Part shown: piece after piece, positions 36,398-45,034 of the stretch | Layout of the letters: each line of letters begins with the position of its first letter | Numbering within the stretch: position 1 is the first letter of the stretch | NCBI RefSeq assembly: GCF_006715785.1 | Contig: NZ_VFNX01000001.1 | Coordinates: 3,920,501 to 3,984,500, forward strand | From: Streptomyces puniciscabiei | GTDB taxonomy: Bacteria > Actinomycetota > Actinomycetes > Streptomycetales > Streptomycetaceae | DNA length: 64,000 nt | Direction of reading: 5' to 3' | Translations under genes and position numbers: made by a program | The notes under the pieces: generated by a model | Seen by the model: the letters and a program-made list of their open reading frames with translations, nothing else | Database searches by the model: none | What the model was told of the DNA's origin: nothing

Positions 36398-37537
36398 GTG
36401 ACGTTCCCGGTAGTCGGCATGGTCGGCGGGGGGCAGCTCGCGCGTATGACGCACGAGGCGGGCATCCCGTTGGGCATCAGGTTCAAGCTTCTCAGTGACA
36501 CTCCTCAGGATTCCGCGGCGCAGGTCGTGAACGATGTCGTCATCGGCGACTATCGCGACCTGGACACGCTGCGCGAGTTCGCGCGCGGGTGCGATGTGAT
36601 CACCTTCGATCACGAACATGTACCCACCGAGCACCTCAGGGCCCTGGAGGCGGACGGCATCCCCGTGCGTCCGGGGCCCGACGCGCTGGTGCACGCCCAG
36701 GACAAGGGCGTGATGCGTGCGAAGCTCGACCTCATCGGCATCCCGTGCCCGCGGCACCGGATCGTCGCCGATCCGGAGGACGTGGTCCGGTTCGCGGCGG
36801 AGGGGGACGGCTTCCCGGTCGTCCTGAAGACCGTGCGCGGTGGCTACGACGGCAAGGGCGTGTGGGTCGTGGAGTCCGCCGAGGAGGCCATGGACCCGTT
36901 CCGGGCGGGCGTCCCGGTGCTCGCCGAGGAGAAGGTCGACTACGTCCGCGAGCTCGCGGCCAACGTCGTACGCTCCCCGCACGGCCAGGCCGTCGCCTAC
37001 CCGGTGGTGGAATCGCGGCAGGTGGACGGCGTGTGCGACACCGTCATAGCCCCGGCCCCCGACCTGGACGAGGCCCTGGCGCTCAAGGCCGAGCAGATGG
37101 CCCTGACCATCGCCAAGGAACTCGGTGTCGTCGGCCACCTCGCCGTCGAGCTGTTCCAGACCCGCGACGGCCGCATCCTGGTCAACGAGCTGGCGATGCG
37201 CCCGCACAACTCGGGCCACTGGACCCAGGACGGCGCGATCACCTCGCAGTTCGCCAACCACGTCCGCGCGGTCCTCGACCTGCCCCTCGGCGACCCCCGC
37301 GCGCGTGCCCCGTGGACGGTGATGGTCAACGTCCTGGGCGGCGACTACCCGGACATGTACTCCGCGTACTTGCACTGCATGGCCCGCGACCCCAAGCTCA
37401 AGATCCACATGTACGGCAAGGACGTGAAGCCCGGCCGCAAGGTCGGCCACGTCAACACCTACGGCGACGACCTGGACGACGTGCTGGAGCGCGCCCGTCA
37501 CGCAGCCGGATACCTGAGAGGCACGATCACCGAATGA
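36398..37537 (+). CDS. purK: N5-carboxyaminoimidazole ribonucleotide synthase
   Basis: 379 residues, ATP-grasp fold. It carboxylates AIR with bicarbonate and ATP in purine synthesis. [13 protein letters not shown] is the N-terminal Gly-rich motif, [16 protein letters not shown] the nucleotide loop, and [25 protein letters not shown] the PurK signature. GTG 36398 gives the standard N-terminus; TACGCT lies 7 nt upstream and no Shine-Dalgarno is clear, so translation may be leaderless. purE overlaps by 4 bp. Confidence 0.96.
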   Translation: MTFPVVGMVGGGQLARMTHEAGIPLGIRFKLLSDTPQDSAAQVVNDVVIGDYRDLDTLREFARGCDVITFDHEHVPTEHLRALEADGIPVRPGPDALVHAQDKGVMRAKLDLIGIPCPRHRIVADPEDVVRFAAEGDGFPVVLKTVRGGYDGKGVWVVESAEEAMDPFRAGVPVLAEEKVDYVRELAANVVRSPHGQAVAYPVVESRQVDGVCDTVIAPAPDLDEALALKAEQMALTIAKELGVVGHLAVELFQTRDGRILVNELAMRPHNSGHWTQDGAITSQFANHVRAVLDLPLGDPRARAPWTVMVNVLGGDYPDMYSAYLHCMARDPKLKIHMYGKDVKPGRKVGHVNTYGDDLDDVLERARHAAGYLRGTITE

Positions 37538-38055
37538 GCCCTGTTGTTGGCATCGTCATGGGGTCGGACTCCGACTGGCCCGTCATGGAGGCCGCCGCCA
37601 AGGCCCTGGACGAGTTCGAGATCGCCTACGAGGTCGACGTCGTCTCCGCCCACCGCATGCCGCGCGAGATGATCACGTACGGCGAGCAGGCCGCCGACCG
37701 CGGCCTGAAGGTGATCATCGCCGGTGCGGGCGGTGCCGCCCATCTGCCCGGCATGCTCGCCTCCGTCACCCCGCTGCCGGTCATCGGCGTGCCGGTGCCG
37801 CTGAAGTACCTGGACGGCATGGACTCGCTGCTGTCCATCGTGCAGATGCCGGCCGGGGTCCCGGTCGCCACCGTCTCCGTCGCCGGTGCCCGCAACGCCG
37901 GTCTCCTCGCGGCCCGCATCCTCGCCGCGCACGACGAGGACCTGCTGCACAAGATGCGCGACTTCCAGCAGGACCTCAACGACCAGGCCACGGAGAAGGG
38001 CAAGCGGCTGCGCTCGAAAGTCGAGGGGTCGAGCGGCTTCGGCTTCGGGAAGTAA
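37534..38055 (+). CDS. purE: N5-carboxyaminoimidazole ribonucleotide mutase
   Basis: 173 residues. It moves the carboxylate of N5-CAIR to C4, the step after Pur[25 protein letters not shown] (active-site His), [11 protein letters not shown] and [20 protein letters not shown] are the class I PurE blocks. It starts within the purK stop (ATGA). Confidence 0.97.
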   Translation: MSPVVGIVMGSDSDWPVMEAAAKALDEFEIAYEVDVVSAHRMPREMITYGEQAADRGLKVIIAGAGGAAHLPGMLASVTPLPVIGVPVPLKYLDGMDSLLSIVQMPAGVPVATVSVAGARNAGLLAARILAAHDEDLLHKMRDFQQDLNDQATEKGKRLRSKVEGSSGFGFGK

Positions 38056-38061
38056 CAGGTA

Positions 38062-39240
38062 ATGACCTCAACCGACGAAGCCCGGTCCCTGCTGCGCGAG
38101 TTCCCGGTCGTCGACGGCCACAACGACCTGCCGTGGGCGCTGCGCCAACAGGTCCGCTACGACCTCGCGGCCCGCGACATCGCCGTACGGCAGGACGCCC
38201 ATCTGCACACCGACATCCCGCGGCTGCGCGAGGGCGGGGTCGGGGCGCAGTACTGGTCGGTGTACGTGCGCTCGGACCTGCCCGGGGCCGTGCCGGCGAC
38301 CCTCGAACAGATCGACTGCGTACGGCAGTTGATCGCCCGGTACCCCGCCGATCTGCGGGCCGCGCTGACCGCCGCCGACATGGAGGCGGCGCGCGCGGAG
38401 GGCCGTATCGCCTCCCTCATGGGCGCGGAGGGCGGTCACTCGATCGACAACTCCCTGGGCACCCTGCGCGGTCTGTACGAGCTGGGCGTGCGCTACATGA
38501 CGCTCACCCACAACGACAACAACGACTGGGCGGACTCCGCGACGGACGAGCCGAAGGTCGGCGGTCTGTCGGCCTTCGGGCGCGAGGTGGTGCGGGAGAT
38601 GAACCGCCTCGGCATGCTGGTCGACCTCTCCCACGTGGCCCCCGAGACCATGCGGGCCGCGCTGGACACCACGTCCGCGCCGGTGATCTTCTCGCACTCC
38701 TCCGCGCGGGCCGTGTGCGACCACCCGCGCAACATCCCCGACGACGTCCTGGAGCGGCTGCGCGCCAACGGCGGCGTGGCGATGGTGACGTTCGTGCCGA
38801 AGTTCGTGCTCCAGGCGGCCGTCGACTGGACGGCCGCGGCCGACGACAACATGCGCGCCCACGGTCTGCACCACCTCGACACCAGCCCCGAGGCGATGAA
38901 GATCCACGAGGCCTTCGAGGAGCGCAACCCGCGCCCGATCGCCACGGTGTCCACCGTCGCGGACCACCTGGACCACATGCGCGAGGTCGCCGGCGTCGAC
39001 CACCTGGGCATCGGCGGCGACTACGACGGCACCGCGTTCACCCCCGACGGCCTCGGCGACGTCTCCGGCTACCCCAACCTCCTCGCCGAGCTGCTCGACC
39101 GCGGCTGGTCCAAGGCCGACCTGGCCAAGCTGACCTGGCAGAACGCGGTGCGGGTCCTGGGCGCCGCGGAGGACGTGGCCCGCGACCTTCAGGCCACCCG
39201 CGCCCCGTCCAACGCCACGATCGAGTCGCTGGACGGCTGA
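38062..39240 (+). CDS. Membrane dipeptidase (renal dipeptidase family)
   Basis: 392 residues. All metal/catalytic residues are present: H20 and D22 ([11 protein letters not shown]), E123 (GAEGGH), H150 (LTHND), H191 (DLSHVAP), H212 (FSHSSAR) and D320 (GGDYDG). The family is a binuclear zinc dipeptidase, often acting on L-D dipeptides; I recall a structurally studied S. coelicolor homologue of this kind. Starts 6 bp after purE and is probably co-transcribed. Its last 52 bp overlap the end of the convergent flavin oxidoreductase gene. Confidence 0.95.
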   Translation: MTSTDEARSLLREFPVVDGHNDLPWALRQQVRYDLAARDIAVRQDAHLHTDIPRLREGGVGAQYWSVYVRSDLPGAVPATLEQIDCVRQLIARYPADLRAALTAADMEAARAEGRIASLMGAEGGHSIDNSLGTLRGLYELGVRYMTLTHNDNNDWADSATDEPKVGGLSAFGREVVREMNRLGMLVDLSHVAPETMRAALDTTSAPVIFSHSSARAVCDHPRNIPDDVLERLRANGGVAMVTFVPKFVLQAAVDWTAAADDNMRAHGLHHLDTSPEAMKIHEAFEERNPRPIATVSTVADHLDHMREVAGVDHLGIGGDYDGTAFTPDGLGDVSGYPNLLAELLDRGWSKADLAKLTWQNAVRVLGAAEDVARDLQATRAPSNATIESLDG

Positions 39241-40337
39241 CCGGCCAGGGTGGGGTAGTCGTTGTACCCCTCCGTCCCGCCCACGTACATGAAGTACCGG
39301 TCCCGGACCGGGTTGAGGGGTGCGCCGAGGCGCAGCCGCTCGACCAGGTCCGGGTTGGCGAGGAACGGCCGGCCGAGCGCCACCAGGTCGGCGCCGGCCG
39401 CCAGCATCTCCCGCGCGGCCCGGGCGACGGCCTGCGTGGACAGGTCGGTCAGGTCCGGGTTGCCGATCAGGACGCCGGGCCAGTCGGCGCGGATCCGCCG
39501 GTACCAGCCGGTGGCCGGGTCGGAGCGCACCAGGTGCACATAGGCGAGGTCCAGCCCCTTCAGCCGGTCCAGGAGCGCGGCGTACAGGCCCTCGGTGTCC
39601 TCCTCCAGGACGCCGTTGACCGTGCTCGCGGGGGAGATCCGGATGCCCACCCGGTCCGCGCCGATCGCGTCGGCCACCGCCTCGGTCACCTCCGCCGCGA
39701 AGCGCACCCGCCGCCGGGCCGGGCCGCCGTAGCCGTCGGTGCGGCGGTTGGTGTTGTCCGCGAGGAACTGGTGCAGCAGCATCCCGTTGGCCGAGTGCAC
39801 CTCCACGCCCTCGAAGCCCGCGTCGACGGCCCGGCGCGCGGCGGCGGCGAAGTCGGCGATCGTGGCGCGGATGTCGTCCGCGCTCATCTCGCGCGGGACG
39901 GCGGCCCGCAGGTGGCCCCGCGGGGTGAAGATCGTCTCCGGCAGCGGGACGGGGGAGGGAGCGACCGGCGTGAGGCCGGTGGTCGCCGGATGGCTGACCC
40001 GGCCGCCGTGCTGGAGCTGCAGGAACATCCGCCCGCCGGCCGCCCGCACCGCGTCCGTGACCCGCCGCCAGCCGACGGTGTGCCGGTCGGTGTGGATCGC
40101 GGTGATGTCCGGGTACGTCTGCCCGACCGCGTTGGGCGTGGAGCCCTCGGCGATGATCAGTCCGGCGGCGGCACGCTGGGCGTAGTGCGTGACCATGAGG
40201 TCCGTCGGTGTGCCGTCGGCTTCCGCGCGGTTGCGGGTCAGCGGGGCCATCACGAGGTGGTGGGGGAGGTCGAGCCGGCCGAGCCGCGCCGGGGCCAGGA
40301 AGTCCGTGGAGTCCGTGAAGTCCGTTGTCTGCGTCAT
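39189..40337 (-). CDS. NADH:flavin oxidoreductase (old yellow enzyme family)
   Basis: 382 residues, TIM-barrel FMN ene-reductase. [55 protein letters not shown] and [14 protein letters not shown] are the family blocks. The usual C-terminus is near DYPTL; here the frame runs 18 residues further ([18 protein letters not shown]) antisense to the dipeptidase end. ATG 40337 has no ribosome site; a MerR-type promoter just upstream suggests a leaderless or near-leaderless mRNA. Confidence 0.92.
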   Translation of the reverse strand: MTQTTDFTDSTDFLAPARLGRLDLPHHLVMAPLTRNRAEADGTPTDLMVTHYAQRAAAGLIIAEGSTPNAVGQTYPDITAIHTDRHTVGWRRVTDAVRAAGGRMFLQLQHGGRVSHPATTGLTPVAPSPVPLPETIFTPRGHLRAAVPREMSADDIRATIADFAAAARRAVDAGFEGVEVHSANGMLLHQFLADNTNRRTDGYGGPARRRVRFAAEVTEAVADAIGADRVGIRISPASTVNGVLEEDTEGLYAALLDRLKGLDLAYVHLVRSDPATGWYRRIRADWPGVLIGNPDLTDLSTQAVARAAREMLAAGADLVALGRPFLANPDLVERLRLGAPLNPVRDRYFMYVGGTEGYNDYPTLAGQPSSDSIVALDGARVA

Positions 40338-40345
40338 GCCGGCAC

Positions 40346-40376
40346 GGTAGAACTTGACACTGATGTGAGATTCAAG
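40346..40376 (-). promoter_or_regulatory. MerR-type promoter/operator of the flavin oxidoreductase gene
   Basis: On the minus strand TTGAAT (40375-40370), an 18-nt spacer and TCTACC (40351-40346) form a promoter; CTTGA/TCAAG arms (40353-40357, 40372-40376) lie between the elements, the layout MerR activators use to twist a long spacer. The divergent gene encodes a MerR protein. Confidence 0.55.
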
Positions 40377-40424
40377 CCCTCGTCGGCGAGGCGGGCACGC
40401 GGAGTCGGACACGCGGAGGCGGAC

Positions 40425-40784
40425 ATGCGGATCGGTGAACTGGCCCGGCGCACCGGCGTGAGCGAGCGGTCGCTGCGCTACTACGAGACCCAGGGGCTGC
40501 TCACCGCCGAGCGCACCCCCGGCGGCCACCGCGACTACCCGGAGTGGGCCGTCGACCGGGTCATCCGCATCCAGGAGCTGTACGCGGCCGGGCTGCACAG
40601 CGAGAAGATCCGGCAGCTGCTGCCCTGTATGCGCGACCGGGACGGCGGCCCCTCCGCGATCGCCACCCCGCGCCTGGTGCGGGACCTGACCGCCGAGCGG
40701 GACCGGATCGACCGCATGATCGCCGATCTGCGCCGCTCCCGGGAGACCCTGGACGAGGTGATCCGCACGGCCCGGGACGCCTGA
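40425..40784 (+). CDS. MerR-family transcriptional regulator
   Basis: 119 residues. The N-terminal winged helix is typical: MRIGELARRTGVSERSLRYY, ETQGLLTAERTPGGHRDYPE. Then the dimerisation coiled coil (LTAERDRIDRMIADLRRSRETL). The C-terminus is short and has no Cys-rich metal site, so the effector is probably not a metal ion. GGAGG lies 5 nt before ATG 40425. Divergent from the ene-reductase, which it should control. Confidence 0.93.
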   Translation: MRIGELARRTGVSERSLRYYETQGLLTAERTPGGHRDYPEWAVDRVIRIQELYAAGLHSEKIRQLLPCMRDRDGGPSAIATPRLVRDLTAERDRIDRMIADLRRSRETLDEVIRTARDA

Positions 40785-40910
40785 GCTGCCGTACCCCCGA
40801 ACGCCCCACTCACCAGGAAGCCGTCCTGGCCTCCGTGCGACGGTGGCGATACGCCCCAGCCCGACGTGGCTCACGACCTGCGTGGGCCGCGACGACGTAC
40901 GGAGCCCGCC

Positions 40911-42005
40911 ATGGCCGACCTCCAGGACGACATCCCCACCCCGACCGAGGTCGGCGAGGACGACGGCCTGCCGGACGACCCCTTCCCCACCGAGCCCGCG
41001 TCGCTGCGGCGGGCCCACGCCCTGCTGGCCGTCCACCCGGTGGCCGACGGCTACAACGCGCTGCCGTGGGCCCTGCGCCGGCTGCCCTGGTACGACCTGG
41101 AGCTGGGCGAGGCGGCCATCGACACCGACATACCCCGGCTGCGAGAGGGGCACGTGGGCGCGCTGTTCTGGTCACTGCACCTGCCCGAGGGCCCCGCCGG
41201 CGACCGCGCGACGGCCGCCACCCTGGAACAGCTGGACCAGGCCCGCTCGGTGATCGACGCCCATCCGGAGGGCCTGCGCCTGGTGCGCACCGCCGGGCAG
41301 ATCATCGACGCCCGCAACTGCGGCCGGATCGCCGTGGTGCTGGGCCCCGCCCACGCCACCGCGCTCGACGACTCCCTGGGCATCCTGCGCGTCCTGCACG
41401 GTCTCGGCCTGCGCGTGCTCACGCTCGCGGGCACGGCCTGGGCGGGGGAGCGGGGCCTGACCCGGTTCGGCGAGGAGGTGGTGCGCGAGATGAACCGGCT
41501 CGGGGTGGTCGCCGATGTCTCCGGTGCCTCGCGGGCCACCGCCGAACGCGCCCTCGCGCTGTCCAAGACCCCGGTGCTGTGCACCCGCTCCGCCGCCGGC
41601 GCCCTGCGCCCGCACCCGGCCAACCTGCCCGACGAGCTGCTCACCGCACTGGGCGCGGCGAAGGGCCTGTGCCTGGTGCCGCTGACCGCCGAGCAGACCG
41701 GGCCGACGGTCCAGGACGTCGCCGACCACCTGGACCACGTCCGCGACATGGCCGGCCCGGAGTGCGTGGGCCTGTCCGGCGCCTACGACTCCGGTGCCGA
41801 CCACCCCCGCGACCTCGCCGACGCCTCCCGCTACCCCCGCCTGATCGCCGAACTCCTCCGGCGCGACTGGTCCGAGACCGAGCTGGCCCAGCTGACCTGG
41901 GGCAACGTCCAACGGGTGCTGCGCAGCGCGGACTTCACGGCGAGGGCGGCACAGCACCGCCGGGAGGTGTCGAACCCGAAGATCGGGGAGCTGGACGCCC
42001 CCTGA
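40911..42005 (+). CDS. Dipeptidase-family pseudoenzyme
   Basis: 364 residues, aligning along its length with the dipeptidase at 38062-39240 (shared: [17 protein letters not shown], [13 protein letters not shown], VADHLDHxRxMAG, LAxLTWxNVxRVL). All six expected metal/catalytic positions are replaced: H20 to Y48, D22 to A50, E123 to A147, H150 to G174, H191 to G205, H212 to R226; also D320 to A291. The frame is intact with a good GGAG ribosome site 6 nt before ATG 40911, so it is an expressed non-catalytic protein rather than a decaying gene. An acidic ~28-residue N-terminal extension is new. Confidence 0.85.
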   Translation: MADLQDDIPTPTEVGEDDGLPDDPFPTEPASLRRAHALLAVHPVADGYNALPWALRRLPWYDLELGEAAIDTDIPRLREGHVGALFWSLHLPEGPAGDRATAATLEQLDQARSVIDAHPEGLRLVRTAGQIIDARNCGRIAVVLGPAHATALDDSLGILRVLHGLGLRVLTLAGTAWAGERGLTRFGEEVVREMNRLGVVADVSGASRATAERALALSKTPVLCTRSAAGALRPHPANLPDELLTALGAAKGLCLVPLTAEQTGPTVQDVADHLDHVRDMAGPECVGLSGAYDSGADHPRDLADASRYPRLIAELLRRDWSETELAQLTWGNVQRVLRSADFTARAAQHRREVSNPKIGELDAP

Positions 42006-42013
42006 TCAGGGCG

Positions 42014-42406
42014 TCACGGATGATCGATCCGGCACAGGCAGAACGGATGCCCGGCCGGGTCGGCGTAGACCTGGAAGTCCTTCTTCTCCCGGTCCTCCAG
42101 ATCCAGCGGGCGGGCGCCCAGCGCCAGCACCCGCTCATGGGCCGCGTCGACCTCCGCCCAGGTCCGGCCGGCGTCGAAGTCGAGATGGAACTGCTGGCCG
42201 TTCACGTCCGCGCGCGGCCACTCGGGCGCGGTGTACCCCTCGGCCCGCTGGAAGGCCAGCCGCGGCCCGTCCGGCACCTTCAGGACGACCCAGTCGTCGT
42301 CCTCGGCGTCCGGGGTGCCCCCGGCCACCGCCGCGTAGAAGGCGGCCAGTGCGTGCGGATCGGGACAGTCGAGCACGACGGAACGGAGACGGGCGACGGA
42401 CGCCAT
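42014..42406 (-). CDS. VOC-family (glyoxalase-like) protein 1
   Basis: 130 residues, one vicinal-oxygen-chelate domain pair: LRSVVLDCPDPHALAAFYA, DDDWVVLKVPDG, QQFHLDFDA and FQVYADPAGHPFCLC. Proteins of this type are often of unknown substrate. GAGGAGG lies 6 nt before ATG 42406. Second gene of a minus-strand pair, 33 nt after its paralogue. Confidence 0.88.
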   Translation of the reverse strand: MASVARLRSVVLDCPDPHALAAFYAAVAGGTPDAEDDDWVVLKVPDGPRLAFQRAEGYTAPEWPRADVNGQQFHLDFDAGRTWAEVDAAHERVLALGARPLDLEDREKKDFQVYADPAGHPFCLCRIDHP

Positions 42407-42439
42407 GGGATCCTCCTCGATGTCAGCAGGCGCACCGGC

Positions 42440-42799
42440 TCAGCAGGCGCACAGACAGAACGGGTGCCCCGCGGGGTCGGCGTACACACGGAAGGTCCGC
42501 TCGCGGTCCCCGGCGTCCAGCGGCCGCGCCCCCAGTTCCAGCACCCCCTTCTCCGCCGCGTCGAGGTCCTGCACCACCAGGTCCAGATGGAACTGCTGCG
42601 AGGCGTCCGGCGCGGGCCACTTCGGCGGCACGAACCCCGGCGCCTGCTGGAAGGCCAGCGCCGGCCCGCCGGGCACCTTCAGGTCCACCCACTCGCCGTC
42701 CCCCTCCACCGTGCCGCCCAGCACTCCGGCGTAGAAGCCGGCCAGCGCACGGGGATCGGGACAGTCCACCACCACGACACCGAGCTCGGCGAGAGCCAT
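42440..42799 (-). CDS. VOC-family (glyoxalase-like) protein 2
   Basis: 119 residues, clear paralogue of the next gene (VVVVDCPDPRALAGFYAGVL; QQFHLDLVV; FRVYADPAGHPFCLCAC). AGGAGGT lies 5 nt before ATG 42799. It begins the pair and is divergent from the CGNR regulator, with the GTTAC/GTAAC repeats in between. Tandem duplication is the simplest origin of the pair. Confidence 0.88.
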   Translation of the reverse strand: MALAELGVVVVDCPDPRALAGFYAGVLGGTVEGDGEWVDLKVPGGPALAFQQAPGFVPPKWPAPDASQQFHLDLVVQDLDAAEKGVLELGARPLDAGDRERTFRVYADPAGHPFCLCAC

Positions 42800-42825
42800 G
42801 ACTACCTCCTTGGGTCACGGGCAGA

Positions 42826-42885
42826 GTTACCCGTAGAGCCGGGTAACCGGTAACGGTTACTGCATGCTCCCGTATTGGGGGTAAC
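42826..42885. promoter_or_regulatory. Cluster of GTTAC/GTAAC inverted repeats
   Basis: GTTACCC (42826-42832) and GGGTAAC (42841-42847) form a 7-bp inverted repeat with an 8-nt spacer; GTAACC/GGTTAC (42843-42848, 42855-42860) form a second one around GGTAAC; another GGTAAC is at 42880-42885. They occupy most of the 95-bp divergent gap and look like operators for the CGNR regulator. Confidence 0.6.
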
Positions 42886-42894
42886 GTCGCAACC

Positions 42895-43404
42895 ATGAAT
42901 GAGAGATCGGCCGCCCCCGGAGCCCTGGCGCTGATCGAGTCCCTGGTCAACACGCTTTCGGACATCCGGACCGGCGCCGACACGCTGGACACCGAGGAGG
43001 GCAGGGGGCGCTTCGGGGTCACCGAGGACACGGTGGAGGAGGCGCGGGAACTGCGGGAGTCGCTGCGGGCGGCGCTGCTCGCGCACGCCGGGCATCCGCC
43101 GCACCGCGAGGTGACCCAGCTCGGCGAGCTGCTCTCCCGCGCGCCCCTGTACGTCGCCGTGGACGCGCGCGACGGCTCCGCGGCCCTCGCCCCGGCCCCG
43201 GACGCGCCGCTGCTCTCCCGTGTCGCCGCCGCCGTCGCCGAGGGACTGATGCAGGGAACCTGGATGCGGCTGAAGGCCTGCGAGGCCCCCGACTGCCACT
43301 GGGCCTACTACGACCGCAGCCCGGCCGGACGCGGCCGCTGGTGCTCCATGCAGGTGTGCGGGGCACGGGCGAAGATGCGCCGCTACCGGGCCAAAGAGGG
43401 GTAG
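42895..43404 (+). CDS. CGNR zinc-finger / ABATE-domain transcriptional regulator
   Basis: 169 residues. An N-terminal ligand-binding-type ABATE domain is followed by the CGNR zinc finger: CEAPDCHWAYYDRSPAGRGR then WCSMQVCGARAKMRRYR. The signature tetrapeptide reads CGAR instead of CGNR; the four Cys are kept. Divergent from the VOC pair, which it probably regulates together with itself. GGGG is about 13 nt upstream of ATG 42895, so the ribosome site is weak. Confidence 0.88.
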   Translation: MNERSAAPGALALIESLVNTLSDIRTGADTLDTEEGRGRFGVTEDTVEEARELRESLRAALLAHAGHPPHREVTQLGELLSRAPLYVAVDARDGSAALAPAPDAPLLSRVAAAVAEGLMQGTWMRLKACEAPDCHWAYYDRSPAGRGRWCSMQVCGARAKMRRYRAKEG

Positions 43405-43457
43405 CACACAGGCAGTTCACCGGCCACGTATGTGTCCGGTGGTGCAGAATACGGAAA

Positions 43458-43498
43458 GACGCCGGTTCGGCCGACTGAGCCTCGGCCGAACCGGCGTC
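43458..43498. terminator. Bidirectional terminator
   Basis: A perfect 17-bp stem: GACGCCGGTTCGGCCGA (43458-43474) with TCGGCCGAACCGGCGTC (43482-43498), 7-nt loop, between the convergent CGNR and UDP-glucose dehydrogenase genes. Confidence 0.85.
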
Positions 43499-43509
43499 AC
43501 CCGCCTGCT

Positions 43510-44853
43510 CTATGCGGTCGGGCGGCCCATCGCCCGGTACGTCCAGCCCGCCCGGCGCCACAGCTCCGGGTCGAGGGCGTTGCGGCCGTCCAGGATCAGC
43601 CGGGCCGCTGCGACCTCGCCGAGGGCCGCCGGGTCCAGCTCGCGGAACTCCCGCCACTCGGTGAGGTGCAGGACGACGTCGGCGCTCCGCACGGCCTCCA
43701 GCGCGGAACCGGCGTAGCCCAGGGTGGGGAAGACCTTGCGGGCGTTGTCCATGCCCTTCGGGTCGTACACGGTGACCTGGCCGCCCTGGAGGTGGATCTG
43801 GCCGGCCACGTTCAGCGCGGGCGAGTCGCGCACGTCGTCCGAGTCGGGCTTGAACGTGGCGCCGAGCACCGCGACCCGCTTGCCGAGGAAGGAGCCGCCG
43901 CCGAGCGCCTCCCGGGTCATCTCCACCATCTGGCCGCGCCGGCGCATGTTGATGGAGTCGATCTCCCGCAGGAACGTCAGCGCCTGGTCCGCGCCCAGCT
44001 CACCGGCGCGCGCCATGAACGCCCGGATGTCCTTCGGCAGACAGCCGCCGCCGAAGCCGATCCCGGCGCGCAGGAACTTCGACCCGATCCGGTCGTCGTA
44101 CCCGATGGCCTCCGCCAGCCTCGCCACGTCACCGCCCGCCGCCTCGCACACCTCCGCCATCGCGTTGATGAAGGAGATCTTGGTGGCGAGGAAGGAGTTC
44201 GCGGCCGTCTTCACCAGCTCGGCGGTCGGGAAGTCGGTCACGACGAACGGCGTGCCCTCACCGATCGGCGTCGCGTACACCTCCCGCAGCAGCTTCTCGG
44301 CCCGCTCGCTGCGCACACCGGCCACGATCCGGTCCGGGTGCAGGGTGTCCTGGACGGCGAAGCCCTCGCGCAGGAACTCCGGGTTCCAGGCCAGCTCGGC
44401 GTCCTCGCCCGCCGGGGCGTGCTCGGCCAGATAGCCGGCCAGCCGGTCGGCCGAGCCCACCGGCACCGTCGACTTGCCGACGACCAGGGCCGGACCGTGC
44501 AGATGCGGGGCGAGAGAGGAGATGGCGGAGTCCACGTACGACATGTCGGCCGCGTACTCCCCGTGCCGCTGCGGGGTGTTGACGCACACGAAGTGCACGT
44601 CGCCGTACGCCCCGACCTCGGCCCAGTCGGTGGTGAACCGCAGCCGCCCGGTGGACCCCTCGAAACCGGCGACGTGCCGCCGCAGCAGCTCCTCCAGACC
44701 CGGCTCGTACATGGGCGTCTCGCCGCGCTCCAGCATGGCGATCTTCTCGGGTACGACATCGAGTCCCAGCACCTCGAAGCCGAGCTCGGCCATGGCCGCG
44801 GCGTGCGTGGCGCCGAGGTAGCCGGTGCCGATCACGGTGATCTTCAGGCTCAT
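43510..44853 (-). CDS. UDP-glucose 6-dehydrogenase
   Basis: 447 residues. It oxidises UDP-glucose to UDP-glucuronate with two NAD+. GTGYLGATHAAAMAELG is the NAD loop, the catalytic Cys is C271 in FGGGCLPKDIRAF, and ATFKPDSDDVRDSPAL plus TEWREFRELD are C-terminal marks. GGAG precedes ATG 44853. It supplies uronic acid for wall glycopolymers or exopolysaccharide, fitting the LCP genes downstream. Confidence 0.95.
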   Translation of the reverse strand: MSLKITVIGTGYLGATHAAAMAELGFEVLGLDVVPEKIAMLERGETPMYEPGLEELLRRHVAGFEGSTGRLRFTTDWAEVGAYGDVHFVCVNTPQRHGEYAADMSYVDSAISSLAPHLHGPALVVGKSTVPVGSADRLAGYLAEHAPAGEDAELAWNPEFLREGFAVQDTLHPDRIVAGVRSERAEKLLREVYATPIGEGTPFVVTDFPTAELVKTAANSFLATKISFINAMAEVCEAAGGDVARLAEAIGYDDRIGSKFLRAGIGFGGGCLPKDIRAFMARAGELGADQALTFLREIDSINMRRRGQMVEMTREALGGGSFLGKRVAVLGATFKPDSDDVRDSPALNVAGQIHLQGGQVTVYDPKGMDNARKVFPTLGYAGSALEAVRSADVVLHLTEWREFRELDPAALGEVAAARLILDGRNALDPELWRRAGWTYRAMGRPTA

Positions 44854-44980
44854 GGATGCGCTCCAGCTCGGGTACGTCGGTGATGCGGCCCCTGAGCATA
44901 GTCGGGCCCCTCGCCGGGCAATTTCCCCGCTGTCGTGTAGCTCACGTAGGCGTCCTCCGGGCGGCCCTCTAAAATTTGAG

Positions 44981-44994
44981 TTACTTAACGGTAA
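44981..44994 (+). promoter_or_regulatory. Imperfect palindrome upstream of acyl-CoA dehydrogenase
   Basis: TTACTTAACGGTAA: TTAC and GTAA arms around six bases, 41 bp before the GTG start, in an AT-rich patch (AAAATTTGAG upstream). It shares the TAACGG core with the sites at 22406 and 42851. It may be the operator of a fatty-acid or TetR-type regulator. Confidence 0.35.
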
Positions 44995-45034
44995 TTAGCG
45001 TCAGTATCACTGCGTCTTTGGAGCGTGAGAGACC

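Noticed and set aside
40911..42005. Decaying pseudogene of the dipeptidase
   Set aside because: No frameshift or stop, a strong ribosome site and conserved scaffold motifs; only the metal-site residues are lost.
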